Source: Meiothermus granaticius NBRC 107808 (GTDB lineage Bacteria; Deinococcota; Deinococci; Deinococcales; Thermaceae). Taken from it: a stretch of 64,000 nucleotides of DNA. Positions 44,035 through 52,029 of this stretch are shown piece after piece. Below the pieces are notes generated by a model. It was not told the DNA's origin and made no database searches. It saw only the letters and a program-made list of their open reading frames with translations. The stretch spans positions 1-64,000 of the forward strand of contig NZ_QWLB01000003.1 of NCBI RefSeq assembly GCF_003574355.1, in the 5' to 3' direction. A program made the position numbers and the translations under genes. Each line of letters begins with the position of its first letter. The first letter of the stretch is position 1.

Positions 44035-45170
44035 CGCCCACCCCCGTTGACCATCTCCACGATGGCTTTGGCTGCTTCGATCGAGCTGGGGTACATGTAC
44101 ACGGGTTTGCCCTCGAGCAGCTTCTTGGCCTCTTCCTCAGCGGTGCCTGCAACCCGCATGGCTACCGGCTTGGTCAGAATGCCGTCGTTCATGGCCTGAA
44201 TTACACCCTTGGCCACCTCGTCGGCCCGGGTGATGCCCCCGAAGATGTTGATGAAAATGCCCTTCACATCGGGATCTTTGCAGACCACCTTAATGGCGTT
44301 GTAGACCACATCGGCTTTAGCCCCGCCCCCAATATCCAGGAAGTTGGCGGGTTTGCCGCCGCTGCGGTTGACCAGATCCAGGGTATACATCACCAAACCC
44401 GCGCCGTTGCCGATAATCCCCACCGAGCCCTCCAGCTTGACGTAGGCGAAACCGTAGTTGCTGGCCTCGACCTCGAGGGGATGCTCGGCCTCGGCTTCGC
44501 GCAGCCTCGAGAGGTCGGGGTGGCGGTAGAGGGCGTTGTCGTCGAGGACAATTTTGGCATCCGCAGCCACCACCTCCCCCTGAGCGGTGACCACCAGAGG
44601 GTTGATCTCGGCCGTAGAGGCATCCACCCCCACATAGGCCTGATAAAGCTGCACCAGCACCCCGGCCAGCTTGCCCAGGTTGCCCTCGAGACCGGCCTGC
44701 TTGACCAGCTCTCGAGCCTCAAAGGGCCGCAGCCCCGTAGCGGGGTTGATGGGGTATTTGAGGATGGCCTGAGGCCGCTCGGCAGCCACCTCTTCGATAT
44801 CCACCCCCCCCTCTTTGGAGAGCATCAACACCACCCGCTGGGTTACACGATCCAGGATCAGCCCAGCATAGTACTCTTTGGCGATATCCACCGCCTTGCC
44901 AACCAACACCTTTTTGGTGACGAAGCCCCGGATGTTGAGCCCGAGAATCTGACTGGCTTTTTCCCGGGCCTCCTCGGGGGTTTTGGCCAGCTTGACCCCT
45001 CCGGCTTTGCCTCGCCCTCCGGTGTGAACCTGGGCTTTGATCACCACGGTATCCCCGTACTCACTGGCGATCGCCTTGGCCTCATCCGCGGTATAAGCCA
45101 CCCTCCCTGGGGGCACCGGGATACCATAGCGGGCCAGCAACTCTTTGGCTTGATATTCATGCAGGTTCAA
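44031..45170 (-). CDS. sucC: Succinyl-CoA synthetase beta subunit
   Basis: This 379-residue ATP-grasp subunit begins [20 protein letters not shown] and has [31 protein letters not shown] and the C-terminal [18 protein letters not shown]. The length is normal. A ribosome site GGAGG lies 13-15 nt upstream. First gene of the sucCD operon. Confidence 0.97.
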   Translation of the reverse strand: MNLHEYQAKELLARYGIPVPPGRVAYTADEAKAIASEYGDTVVIKAQVHTGGRGKAGGVKLAKTPEEAREKASQILGLNIRGFVTKKVLVGKAVDIAKEYYAGLILDRVTQRVVLMLSKEGGVDIEEVAAERPQAILKYPINPATGLRPFEARELVKQAGLEGNLGKLAGVLVQLYQAYVGVDASTAEINPLVVTAQGEVVAADAKIVLDDNALYRHPDLSRLREAEAEHPLEVEASNYGFAYVKLEGSVGIIGNGAGLVMYTLDLVNRSGGKPANFLDIGGGAKADVVYNAIKVVCKDPDVKGIFINIFGGITRADEVAKGVIQAMNDGILTKPVAMRVAGTAEEEAKKLLEGKPVYMYPSSIEAAKAIVEMVNGGGR

Positions 45171-45195
45171 GAGAGCACCTCCGATACCGCCGGGT

Positions 45196-45201
45196 ATTAT
45201 A
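45196..45201 (-). promoter_or_regulatory. -10 box of the sucCD operon
   Basis: A perfect TATAAT on the minus strand lies about 25 bp upstream of the sucC start. No clear -35 match was found at 16-18 bp. Confidence 0.55.
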
Positions 45202-45292
45202 CGTCGCTCAGTAGCGGCGAGTGAGGTACGCCTAACGCACGTTTACACGGTCACGGCTTCAGGTTTTCACCGGCCTATAGCGCTGGGGGGTT

Positions 45293-45970
45293 CTAGGGTT
45301 GGTCATGCGGGGGTTTGAAAACCACCTCGGTTTGCCAGCCTTCTCTAGGTTGGGTATGCAGCTTCCAGAACGCTTCTGCGATGAGGTCGGGGTCGAGGGC
45401 GGTGCCGCGCTGAACCTTTCCACAAATGGTCACCGTAGCGGCGTGAATGCCTTCGTGGGCCAGCTCCTGGGCCAGGGCTCCGACATAGGCCCGTAGGCTG
45501 GCTTTCCCTATGGAAAGGGCGGCCTCGGCGGCGCTGGGGCGCAGGGCCAGCCCACCGCCGGTGAAGAGCAAGCTTCCGGCTTTGCGCCTTAGCATCGAGG
45601 GCAGTACGGCCTGTGCGGCGTTTACAGCCCCATAGAGATTGACCCGTAGGGTGGCCTCGAGCTCCTCCACCTTGAGCTCCGAAGGCCGGGTCGGACAGCA
45701 GGCGTAAGCGTTGTAGATCAGCACCCCTACCGGCCCCAGCCGCTTTTCCGCTTCCCGCACGGCGGAGATGAGGGAGAAGGGGCGGCTGGCGTCCGCGGCC
45801 AGTGGAAGGGAAGTAATTCCGTCTAGCTCGAGGGCCCCGGTGTAGTTTTGCAGGCATTCCTCGCTGCGGGCCAGCAAGGCCAGACGGTATCCCATCTCCC
45901 CAAAGCGCCGGGCCACGCTGAGGCCAATGCCCCGGCCCATCCCTACAATGGCACAAACCTTCGCCTCCAT
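45293..45970 (-). CDS. SDR-fold protein lacking the catalytic tyrosine
   Basis: This 225-residue protein has a Rossmann motif (AIVGMGRGIGLSVARRFGEM) and the SDR-like INVNL-type helix VNLYGAVNAAQAVLPSMLRR. The active-site segment reads AALSIGKASLRAYV: the Lys is present, but the Tyr of YxxxK is Leu. NNAG is replaced by NAYA. It probably binds a nicotinamide nucleotide but is either catalytically different or inactive. It is divergent from der. Confidence 0.75.
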   Translation of the reverse strand: MEAKVCAIVGMGRGIGLSVARRFGEMGYRLALLARSEECLQNYTGALELDGITSLPLAADASRPFSLISAVREAEKRLGPVGVLIYNAYACCPTRPSELKVEELEATLRVNLYGAVNAAQAVLPSMLRRKAGSLLFTGGGLALRPSAAEAALSIGKASLRAYVGALAQELAHEGIHAATVTICGKVQRGTALDPDLIAEAFWKLHTQPREGWQTEVVFKPPHDQP

Positions 45971-46063
45971 ACAGCTTCTGTCGGTATGCTAACATCGAGT
46001 GTTGCCGGGCCAATGGTCATTTGGGGCAGGGTGGGTTGTTCGGCATCGCAACCGAGGAGACGT

Positions 46064-47407
46064 ATGCATCGTGTGGTCATTGTAGGTCGCCCCAACGTGG
46101 GTAAGTCCAGCTTATTCAACAAGCTGCTGGGCCAGAAGCACCCTGGCCCAGTGAGCCGCCCCGGTCAGGGGCGCTTTGCGGTGGTGGCCGACCAACCCGG
46201 AGTAACCCGCGACCTCAAAGAGGGCGAGGTGGAAAGCGACCGGGGCCGGTTCAAGCTGGTGGATACCGGGGGACTGTGGTCTGGGGACGTGTGGGAAAAG
46301 AAAATCAAGGCCAAGGTGGAGCGGGCCATTCAGGGTGCGGATCTGGTGCTGTTTGTGGTGGATGGCCGGGCCGATCTGGCCCCAGCCGATTTCGAGGTGG
46401 CCGATTTCCTGCGTCGCCAGGGCAAGCCGGTGCTTCTGGTGGCTACCAAGGTGGATGACCCCAAACACGAGCATTACCTGGGGGATCTCTATGCCTTAGG
46501 GTTTGGCCAGGCGGTGCCGACCAGCGCGGTCCACTCGAGGGGCTTCGATGACCTCGAGGAGGCCATCTGGCAGCGTTTGCCGGTGCGTCAGGGGGAGGCC
46601 GAGCCCGAGGTGGTGCCGATTCGCCTGGCCATCGTGGGTCGCCCCAATGCAGGGAAATCCAGCCTGCTCAACGCCATTTTGGGCGAGGAGCGGGTGATTG
46701 TTTCGGAGCTGCCGGGGACCACCCGCGACGCCATAGATGTGGAGTTTGACTACGGCGGGAACCGCTTCTTGTTGGTGGATACCGCCGGAATTCGCCGCCG
46801 TCCCGAGACTGGGGTTGAAGAGCTGGCCATCCGCCGCTCGCACGCGGTGATTGAAGAGTCGGATGTGGTGCTGGTGGTGGTAGATCCCCGGGAGTTGGGC
46901 GATTTCGAGATGAAACTGGCCAACGAGGCCTTGCAGGCCGGTAAACCGGTGATCCTGACGGTGACCAAGTGGGATCTGGTCTCCAAAACTGAAGCCCCCA
47001 AGGTACGGGCCGACCTAAAGCTCCAGCTCTCGCACCTAGAGCGCCTGCCCAAGCTGTATGTCTCGAGCCTGACCGGGCAGAACCTGCATAAGCTGCTCTC
47101 GGAGGCCGTGCGGCTGTACCACCTGGCCAGGGTGCGCTTCGAGACCGCCGAACTCAACCGCTGGCTCTCGCTCTGGACTACCCAGACCATGCTTCCCAAC
47201 TTCAAGGGCAAGCCCCTCAAGCTGTTCTTCCTCACCCAGCCCGAGGTGGCCCCCCCGACCTTTGTGTTTTTCTGCAACTACCCGGAGTTTGTGACCCGGC
47301 CTTTTGAGGGGTTTTTGCGCAACCGCATCGGTGAGGACCTGGGCCTCTCGGAAATTCCCTTTCGGATGGTTTTCCGGGGGCGGCGTGGGGGGGAGAAGGA
47401 AGCCTAG
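46064..47407 (+). CDS. der: Ribosome-assembly GTPase Der (EngA)
   Basis: This 447-residue protein has two GTPase domains followed by a KH-like domain and is essential for 50S maturation. The first domain has GRPNVGKSSLFNKLLG and DTGGLWSG, the second GRPNAGKSSLLNAI and DTAGIRRRPE. Both G4 motifs read TKxD instead of NKxD (VATKVDDP, TVTKWDLV). The switch region of domain 1 carries an extra loop of about a dozen residues (KHPGPVSRPGQGRF). GAGGAGA precedes the ATG at 46064; the frame upstream has no homology. Confidence 0.95.
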   Translation: MHRVVIVGRPNVGKSSLFNKLLGQKHPGPVSRPGQGRFAVVADQPGVTRDLKEGEVESDRGRFKLVDTGGLWSGDVWEKKIKAKVERAIQGADLVLFVVDGRADLAPADFEVADFLRRQGKPVLLVATKVDDPKHEHYLGDLYALGFGQAVPTSAVHSRGFDDLEEAIWQRLPVRQGEAEPEVVPIRLAIVGRPNAGKSSLLNAILGEERVIVSELPGTTRDAIDVEFDYGGNRFLLVDTAGIRRRPETGVEELAIRRSHAVIEESDVVLVVVDPRELGDFEMKLANEALQAGKPVILTVTKWDLVSKTEAPKVRADLKLQLSHLERLPKLYVSSLTGQNLHKLLSEAVRLYHLARVRFETAELNRWLSLWTTQTMLPNFKGKPLKLFFLTQPEVAPPTFVFFCNYPEFVTRPFEGFLRNRIGEDLGLSEIPFRMVFRGRRGGEKEA

Positions 47408-47427
47408 TTTGCGGGGGCATCATCTGC

Positions 47428-47492
47428 TATACTTTGCTGTTGCGTGACCCTGAGGTCGGCGCTTTTTTGTGCTGATGGGGCACCGGATGAAA
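47428..47492 (+). promoter_or_regulatory. rpsF leader: -10 box, U-tailed hairpin and CCG-containing hairpin
   Basis: TATACT (47428-47433) is a good -10. At about +1 begins a hairpin (47442-47462: GCGTGACC / GGTC-GG-CGC) followed by six Ts, which could terminate der transcription. A second hairpin follows, GTGC (47469-47472) / GCAC (47480-47483), directly continued by CGG so that CACCG is displayed. This recalls the CCG element described for S6:S18 autoregulation in rpsF leaders; the match is by eye only. Confidence 0.45.
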
Positions 47493-47502
47493 GGAGGTGA
47501 GT

Positions 47503-47805
47503 ATGGCTCAATACGAGATCGGTCTGATCCTCAACCCCAACCTCGATGCGGCCCAGGCTGCACAGGAGAAGGAGATCATCAAGGCCACCCTCGAGCGTCA
47601 CGGGGTAAGCATCCAGAACACCGACGACTGGGGGAACCGCCGCCTAGCTTATCCGATTCAGAAGGACCCGGAAGGCAATGTGGTGTTCTATACCGTGGAA
47701 GCGAGTGGGGAGAGCAACGCCGCGCTGGAGAAGGAGCTCCGCCTGCGTGACCACGTCCGTCGCGTTACCATCATCCGCGACCGTCCCGAATGGCGGAAGA
47801 AGTAA
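47503..47805 (+). CDS. rpsF: 30S ribosomal protein S6
   Basis: This 100-residue protein begins MAQYEIGLILNPNLDAAQAA and has the S6 pattern WGNRRLAYPIQKDPEGNVVF. The ATG at 47503 has the perfect ribosome site AAAGGAGGTG; an upstream in-frame GTG at 47497 overlaps that site. It is first of the S6-SSB-S18-L9 operon. S6 binds 16S rRNA together with S18. Confidence 0.97.
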   Translation: MAQYEIGLILNPNLDAAQAAQEKEIIKATLERHGVSIQNTDDWGNRRLAYPIQKDPEGNVVFYTVEASGESNAALEKELRLRDHVRRVTIIRDRPEWRKK

Positions 47806-47929
47806 CCCGCCAGGGCTTGAGTTTCAGAGGTTTAGAGCATAGACCCAAACCGTTGCCTCTAGCCCCAAACATGGGGTGTCGAGGGGAGAGCAAGCAGTAC
47901 ACTGACCGTAACGAAAAGGACTGATTCAT

Positions 47930-48766
47930 ATGGCTCGAGGCCTCAACCGCGTCACCCTCATAGGCACCCTGACCCAAGACCCCGAGATGCGCTACACCCC
48001 GGGCGGCCTGGCCGTGCTCGAGCTCAACCTGGCCGGTAATGACACCGTTACCGATGAGCAGGGGCAGGCCCGTGAACTGGCCTGGTACCACCGGGTCAAG
48101 CTGTTGGGCAAAAGCGCTGAGTTTTGGGGCGACTCCCTCAAAGCAGGGACGGCCCTTTTGGTGGAAGGGCGGCTCGAGTACCGCTCCTGGGAACAGGACG
48201 GGCAGAAGAAGAGCAGCCTGGATATCCGGGCTGATCGGATCGAGGTGGTCAGCCTAGAGGGGAAGAAGGGTTCCCTTACCATCACCGATGCCCGGGGCCA
48301 GGAGCGCCTGCGGGACGGGCTCAATCAGGTGGTGCTGGTAGGCAACCTGACCCGGGATCCTGAACTGCGCTACACCCCGCAAGGCACTGCAGTGACCCGC
48401 TTTTCGTTGGCGGTGAACGAGAGGTATGTGTCCAAGGGGCAAGAGCAGGAGAAGGTGCACTATGTCGAGGCTCAGGCTTGGCGAGAGCTGGCCGAGTTCG
48501 CGGGGGAACTCAAGAAAGGGGATGGAGCGTTCCTAATCGGGCGCTTGGTAAACGACTCCTGGACTGCTCAAGATGGTACTCGCCGCTTCACCACCCGTGT
48601 GGAGGCCAGCCGTCTGGAGCGACTTGCCCGTGGAACTGGAACGAATACAGGTGGAGCCGGTTCCCAGGGAGCGGCAACGGCTGCTCCAAAAGGCCGTGCG
48701 GGCAAGGTAAACATTGATGAAGGCTTAGAAGACGATTTTCCACCTGAGGAGGATTTACCGTTTTGA
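47930..48766 (+). CDS. ssb: Single-stranded DNA-binding protein with two OB folds
   Basis: The 278-residue protein contains two complete SSB domains in tandem: [20 protein letters not shown] near residue 5 and [20 protein letters not shown] near residue 128. This doubled form, which works as a dimer, is characteristic of Deinococcus-Thermus. The acidic C-terminus ends [10 protein letters not shown], the partner-binding tip. It lies between rpsF and rpsR; its TGA overlaps the TTG start of rpsR. Confidence 0.97.
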   Translation: MARGLNRVTLIGTLTQDPEMRYTPGGLAVLELNLAGNDTVTDEQGQARELAWYHRVKLLGKSAEFWGDSLKAGTALLVEGRLEYRSWEQDGQKKSSLDIRADRIEVVSLEGKKGSLTITDARGQERLRDGLNQVVLVGNLTRDPELRYTPQGTAVTRFSLAVNERYVSKGQEQEKVHYVEAQAWRELAEFAGELKKGDGAFLIGRLVNDSWTAQDGTRRFTTRVEASRLERLARGTGTNTGGAGSQGAATAAPKGRAGKVNIDEGLEDDFPPEEDLPF

Positions 48767-49053
48767 GCACCAAAAAGATGCAGAACCGGGGCGCCAAAGA
48801 CCGCTCCGAGCGCGGTGAGCGGGGATTGCGCCGCAGCCGCAAACCCAAAGTGGCCGCTGCGGTAGGGGCCTTTGACCTCAACGACTTCAAGAATGTGGAA
48901 GTCCTGAAGCGCTTCCTCTCGGAGACCGGGAAGATTTTGCCCCGCCGCCGCAGTGGGCTCAACGCTCAGGATCAGCGCAAGCTGGCCCGCACCATCAAGC
49001 GGGCCCGGATGATGGGGTTGCTGCCCTTCACCGAAAAGCTGGTGCGCAAATAG
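48763..49053 (+). CDS. rpsR: 30S ribosomal protein S18
   Basis: This 96-residue protein shares [16 protein letters not shown] and [20 protein letters not shown] with Thermus S18. It starts at TTG 48763, overlapping the ssb stop (TTGA), with TGAGGAGGA upstream. The resulting MST... N-terminus agrees with the Thermus protein as I remember it. An ATG at 48778 would give a shorter form. Confidence 0.95.
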   Translation: MSTKKMQNRGAKDRSERGERGLRRSRKPKVAAAVGAFDLNDFKNVEVLKRFLSETGKILPRRRSGLNAQDQRKLARTIKRARMMGLLPFTEKLVRK

Positions 49054-49063
49054 GGGGTCCGCA

Positions 49064-49513
49064 ATGAAAGTGATTTTGCTCGAGCCCCTGGAAAACCTCG
49101 GCGATGTAGGAGCCGTGGTCAACGTCAAGCCGGGCTATGCCCGCAATTACCTCCTGCCGCGCGGGTTCGCTACCGTAGCCAGTGAGAGCAACCTTAAAAC
49201 CCTGGAGGCCAAAATTCGCGCCCAGGCCAAGAAGGCTGCCGAGCGCAAATCGGAGGCGGAGCGCCTGAAGGAGCTTTTGGAGCCCATCACCCTGCAACTG
49301 CGGGTGAAAGCGGGAGACCAGAAGATCTACGGCTCGGTGACCAGCCGTGAGGTGGCTCAGGCGCTGGAAGCCCAACACGGGATCACCATTGATCCCAAGC
49401 GGCTGCTTTTGGAGAAGCCGATCAAGGACTTAGGCGAGTACACCTTGGTCTACAAGCCCCATCCTGAAGTCCCCATTCATCTTAAGGTGAGCGTGGGAGC
49501 CGAAAAGGCTTGA
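49064..49513 (+). CDS. rplI: 50S ribosomal protein L9
   Basis: This 149-residue protein begins MKVILLEPLENLGDVGAVVN and has VKPGYARNYLLPRGFA, the L9 signature. It is the last gene of the S6-SSB-S18-L9 operon, followed by a strong terminator. Confidence 0.97.
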   Translation: MKVILLEPLENLGDVGAVVNVKPGYARNYLLPRGFATVASESNLKTLEAKIRAQAKKAAERKSEAERLKELLEPITLQLRVKAGDQKIYGSVTSREVAQALEAQHGITIDPKRLLLEKPIKDLGEYTLVYKPHPEVPIHLKVSVGAEKA

Positions 49514-49534
49514 CCCTAAAGCGCTCTAAGCATC

Positions 49535-49563
49535 AACCCCCGCCTTCTGGCGGGGGTTGTGTT
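49535..49563 (+). terminator. Intrinsic terminator of the ribosomal operon
   Basis: A 10-bp perfect stem (AACCCCCGCC / GGCGGGGGTT) with a TTCT loop is followed by GTGTTT. Confidence 0.88.
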
Positions 49564-49583
49564 TGCCGGGCAGGAGGCGAGGT

Positions 49584-50606
49584 TTAGCGCTCGAGCTCGG
49601 TGCGGGAGCGCTGCCAGCCGGAGACCTCCTCAAGGGCCTGGAACTCCTCGGCAGAGAGCTTCAGTTCAGCCGCGGGCATCAAATCTTTGAGCTGGGCTAC
49701 GGTGTTGGCCCCCACGATGGGTGCCGTCATCTGCGGCTTGGCCAGAAGCCAGGCGAGGGCCACCTGCGCAGGGTGCGCGTTCCGCTGCCCGGCGATCTCC
49801 AGAACCTTATCCAGGATGTTCCAGTTTTGTTCGCTGTAACGCCGGTGGGTGATCTCTTGAGCCCGCACGCTCTGGGGTAGGGGCTGATCGCGGCGGTATT
49901 TCCCGGTCAAAAACCCTGCGGCCAAGGGGCTGTAGGGGATAATTCCCAGGCCATAGGTTTCACAGACCCGGGCGATCTCGTGCTCGAAGTTGTAGCGGGT
50001 GGGGGCCACGAGGCTGTATTCCGGTTGAATCGAAACAAAGCTCTCATAACCGTGCTTATCCGAGCTCCACAAGGCCTGCATCAAGCGCCAGGCCGAGAAG
50101 TTGGAGCAGCCGATATAGCGCACATATCCCCGCCGCACCAGATCCGTAAGGGCAGAGAGGGTTTCCTCGATGGGGACCTGATTGTCCACCCAGTGAACCT
50201 GGTATAGGTCAATGTAATCCACCCCCAGTCGCTGCAGGCTGTCCTCGCAGGCCTTGAGGATCCATTTGCGAGAGAGGCCTTCGCGCTGGTAAGGGCTGTT
50301 TCGCCCCTCGCTGCCCCGCACCCCCATCGCCCCCCGCACCTTGGTAGCGATGACTACCTGATCCCGATTGCGGCGAGATTTCATCCAGCGCCCGATGATC
50401 TCCTCAGAAACCCCGCCGGGGTTGTCGCCTTTCTCCGACCAAACGGTGTAGATGTCAGCGGTGTCGATCAGGTTGCCCCCGGCTTCGACGAAAGCATCCA
50501 TCACCGCTTGAGCGGCGGCTTCGTCTGCGCTCCAGCCAAACTGCATGGTGCCTAAGGCGATAGGATAGATGTGCAGACCACTGTTCCCAAGTCTTCGATA
50601 AGCCAT
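49584..50606 (-). CDS. Aldo/keto reductase
   Basis: This 340-residue NADPH-dependent TIM-barrel reductase has [17 protein letters not shown] (catalytic Asp and Tyr), [11 protein letters not shown] (Lys), [13 protein letters not shown] (His) and [16 protein letters not shown]. It belongs to the YajO/Tas-like group. The substrate is unknown. The ATG at 50606 is preferred: a perfect TATAAT (50620-50615) lies 8 nt upstream, which indicates a leaderless or nearly leaderless mRNA. A TTG at 50615 overlaps that box. Confidence 0.9.
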   Translation of the reverse strand: MAYRRLGNSGLHIYPIALGTMQFGWSADEAAAQAVMDAFVEAGGNLIDTADIYTVWSEKGDNPGGVSEEIIGRWMKSRRNRDQVVIATKVRGAMGVRGSEGRNSPYQREGLSRKWILKACEDSLQRLGVDYIDLYQVHWVDNQVPIEETLSALTDLVRRGYVRYIGCSNFSAWRLMQALWSSDKHGYESFVSIQPEYSLVAPTRYNFEHEIARVCETYGLGIIPYSPLAAGFLTGKYRRDQPLPQSVRAQEITHRRYSEQNWNILDKVLEIAGQRNAHPAQVALAWLLAKPQMTAPIVGANTVAQLKDLMPAAELKLSAEEFQALEEVSGWQRSRTELER

Positions 50607-50641
50607 AGGCTCCAATTATACCCCTCGGGGCTCGAGCCCCG

Positions 50642-51970
50642 TCAGCGGGCGATGGGTACGGGTTCTTCCATGGAGAGCACCCCGGCGTTGTAGTCGTACT
50701 CAAACAGCTCGGCGTAGCGCCCCCAATCAATGGCGGTGGCCAAAACCGCTTCGGCATCCTCGGTGGACATGTAGTCCTCGAGTTCTTGCAGGAAGCGGTT
50801 CTCGGGTGCTCTCCGGCCTGGGCGAGCCTCCAGCACCCGCAGGATATGGGCGATTAGCGGGATCTGCTCAGACAGACGGGCCGCGAAAACCCTTTTTCTG
50901 GCGCTGCCATCTTGTTCAACAAAAAGGCGGCCCTGAGGGGTGAGCTGGATGTCGCCTTCCTTGACCTCGGCCAAGCCTAAAAGGGCTGCGGCATCGGCCA
51001 GGGGAAAGAGATCATCCACCTCGAGCTGCATCTCATCGGCCAACCGGGGCAGGTCTTCACGCCCGTAGTTGGGCTCCTCTCCCACCCGCTCTAACAGGGC
51101 CACCAAGGCCTCGGCGCTGGCCGCGGGAAGCCGGTAGCCCAGGCTGCGGGGCTCGGCAGGGAGGGTGGGGGTGCTGGCTCCCCCGGCTGGAGTGGTCATG
51201 ATGCGGTAAATTTGCTCGACCAGTTCCTTGAAAGCAGGGTGGTTGCGGTTGTCGAGCCGGGGGTGGGGTACCTGGATCTCAGAGCGCATCCGCCCTGGAT
51301 TGGCGGAGAGGATCAGGATACGGTCGGCCATAAGGGCGGCTTCTTCGATGTTATGGGTTACGATCAGGATGCTTTTGGTGGGGATTCTCTGCTCAGCCCA
51401 CAGATCCAGCAGCTCCGAACGCAAGGTTTCTGAGGTGAGCACATCGAGGGCGCTGAAGGGCTCATCCATAAACAGCACGTCGGGGTTGGTGACCAGGGCC
51501 CGGGCGAACCCTACCCGCTGCCGCATCCCGCCCGAGAGCTCTTTGGGAAAGGCCGACTCGAACCCATCAAGCCCGATGAGCCGGATGGCATCGAGGGCCC
51601 GGCGCCGACGCTCCGCGGCCGGAATGCCCATGGCCTCGAGCCCCAGCTCTACGTTTTGCTGAACGGTAAGCCAGGGAAACAGGGCAAAGCTTTGAAACAC
51701 CAGGGCCATCCCGGGCATGGGCCCGGTAACCGGCTGGCCGCGGTAACGCACCTCGCCGCGGCTGGGCGGAATCAAGCCCAGCAGGGTGCGCAGCAGGGTG
51801 CTTTTCCCGGAGCCGCTACGGCCCAACAGGGCCACAATTTCGCCCTCGCGCAGCTCGAGGCTGATGTCCTCGAGCACCGTGAACGGTTTGCCTTCGGGGC
51901 TCACGAAGAACTTGGAGAGGTGTTGGGCGCTGAGGATGACTGGATTGGAGGTTTTGGGGGGAGGGGTCAT
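50642..51970 (-). CDS. NitT/TauT-type ABC transporter ATPase with C-terminal AAA-associated domain
   Basis: This 442-residue protein has an ATPase domain at residues 10-260 with Walker A LLGRSGSGKSTLLRTLLGL, signature ELSGGMRQRVGFARALVTNP, Walker B DVLFMDEPFSALD and switch His VTHNIEEA. An additional 150-residue domain follows (LVALLERVGEEPNYGREDLP, then LADAAALLGLAEVKEGDIQL), the winged-helix-like extension found with fused-permease importers of this class. It pairs with the double permease upstream. No substrate-binding protein gene is adjacent, so the substrate (nitrate, sulfonate or other) is not known. Confidence 0.9.
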   Translation of the reverse strand: MTPPPKTSNPVILSAQHLSKFFVSPEGKPFTVLEDISLELREGEIVALLGRSGSGKSTLLRTLLGLIPPSRGEVRYRGQPVTGPMPGMALVFQSFALFPWLTVQQNVELGLEAMGIPAAERRRRALDAIRLIGLDGFESAFPKELSGGMRQRVGFARALVTNPDVLFMDEPFSALDVLTSETLRSELLDLWAEQRIPTKSILIVTHNIEEAALMADRILILSANPGRMRSEIQVPHPRLDNRNHPAFKELVEQIYRIMTTPAGGASTPTLPAEPRSLGYRLPAASAEALVALLERVGEEPNYGREDLPRLADEMQLEVDDLFPLADAAALLGLAEVKEGDIQLTPQGRLFVEQDGSARKRVFAARLSEQIPLIAHILRVLEARPGRRAPENRFLQELEDYMSTEDAEAVLATAIDWGRYAELFEYDYNAGVLSMEEPVPIAR

Positions 51971-52029
51971 GCGGGGAATCCTTTCGGAAAGGGGTGCAGA
52001 GAGCCTTCAATGGACCGGGCTGGTCACGC

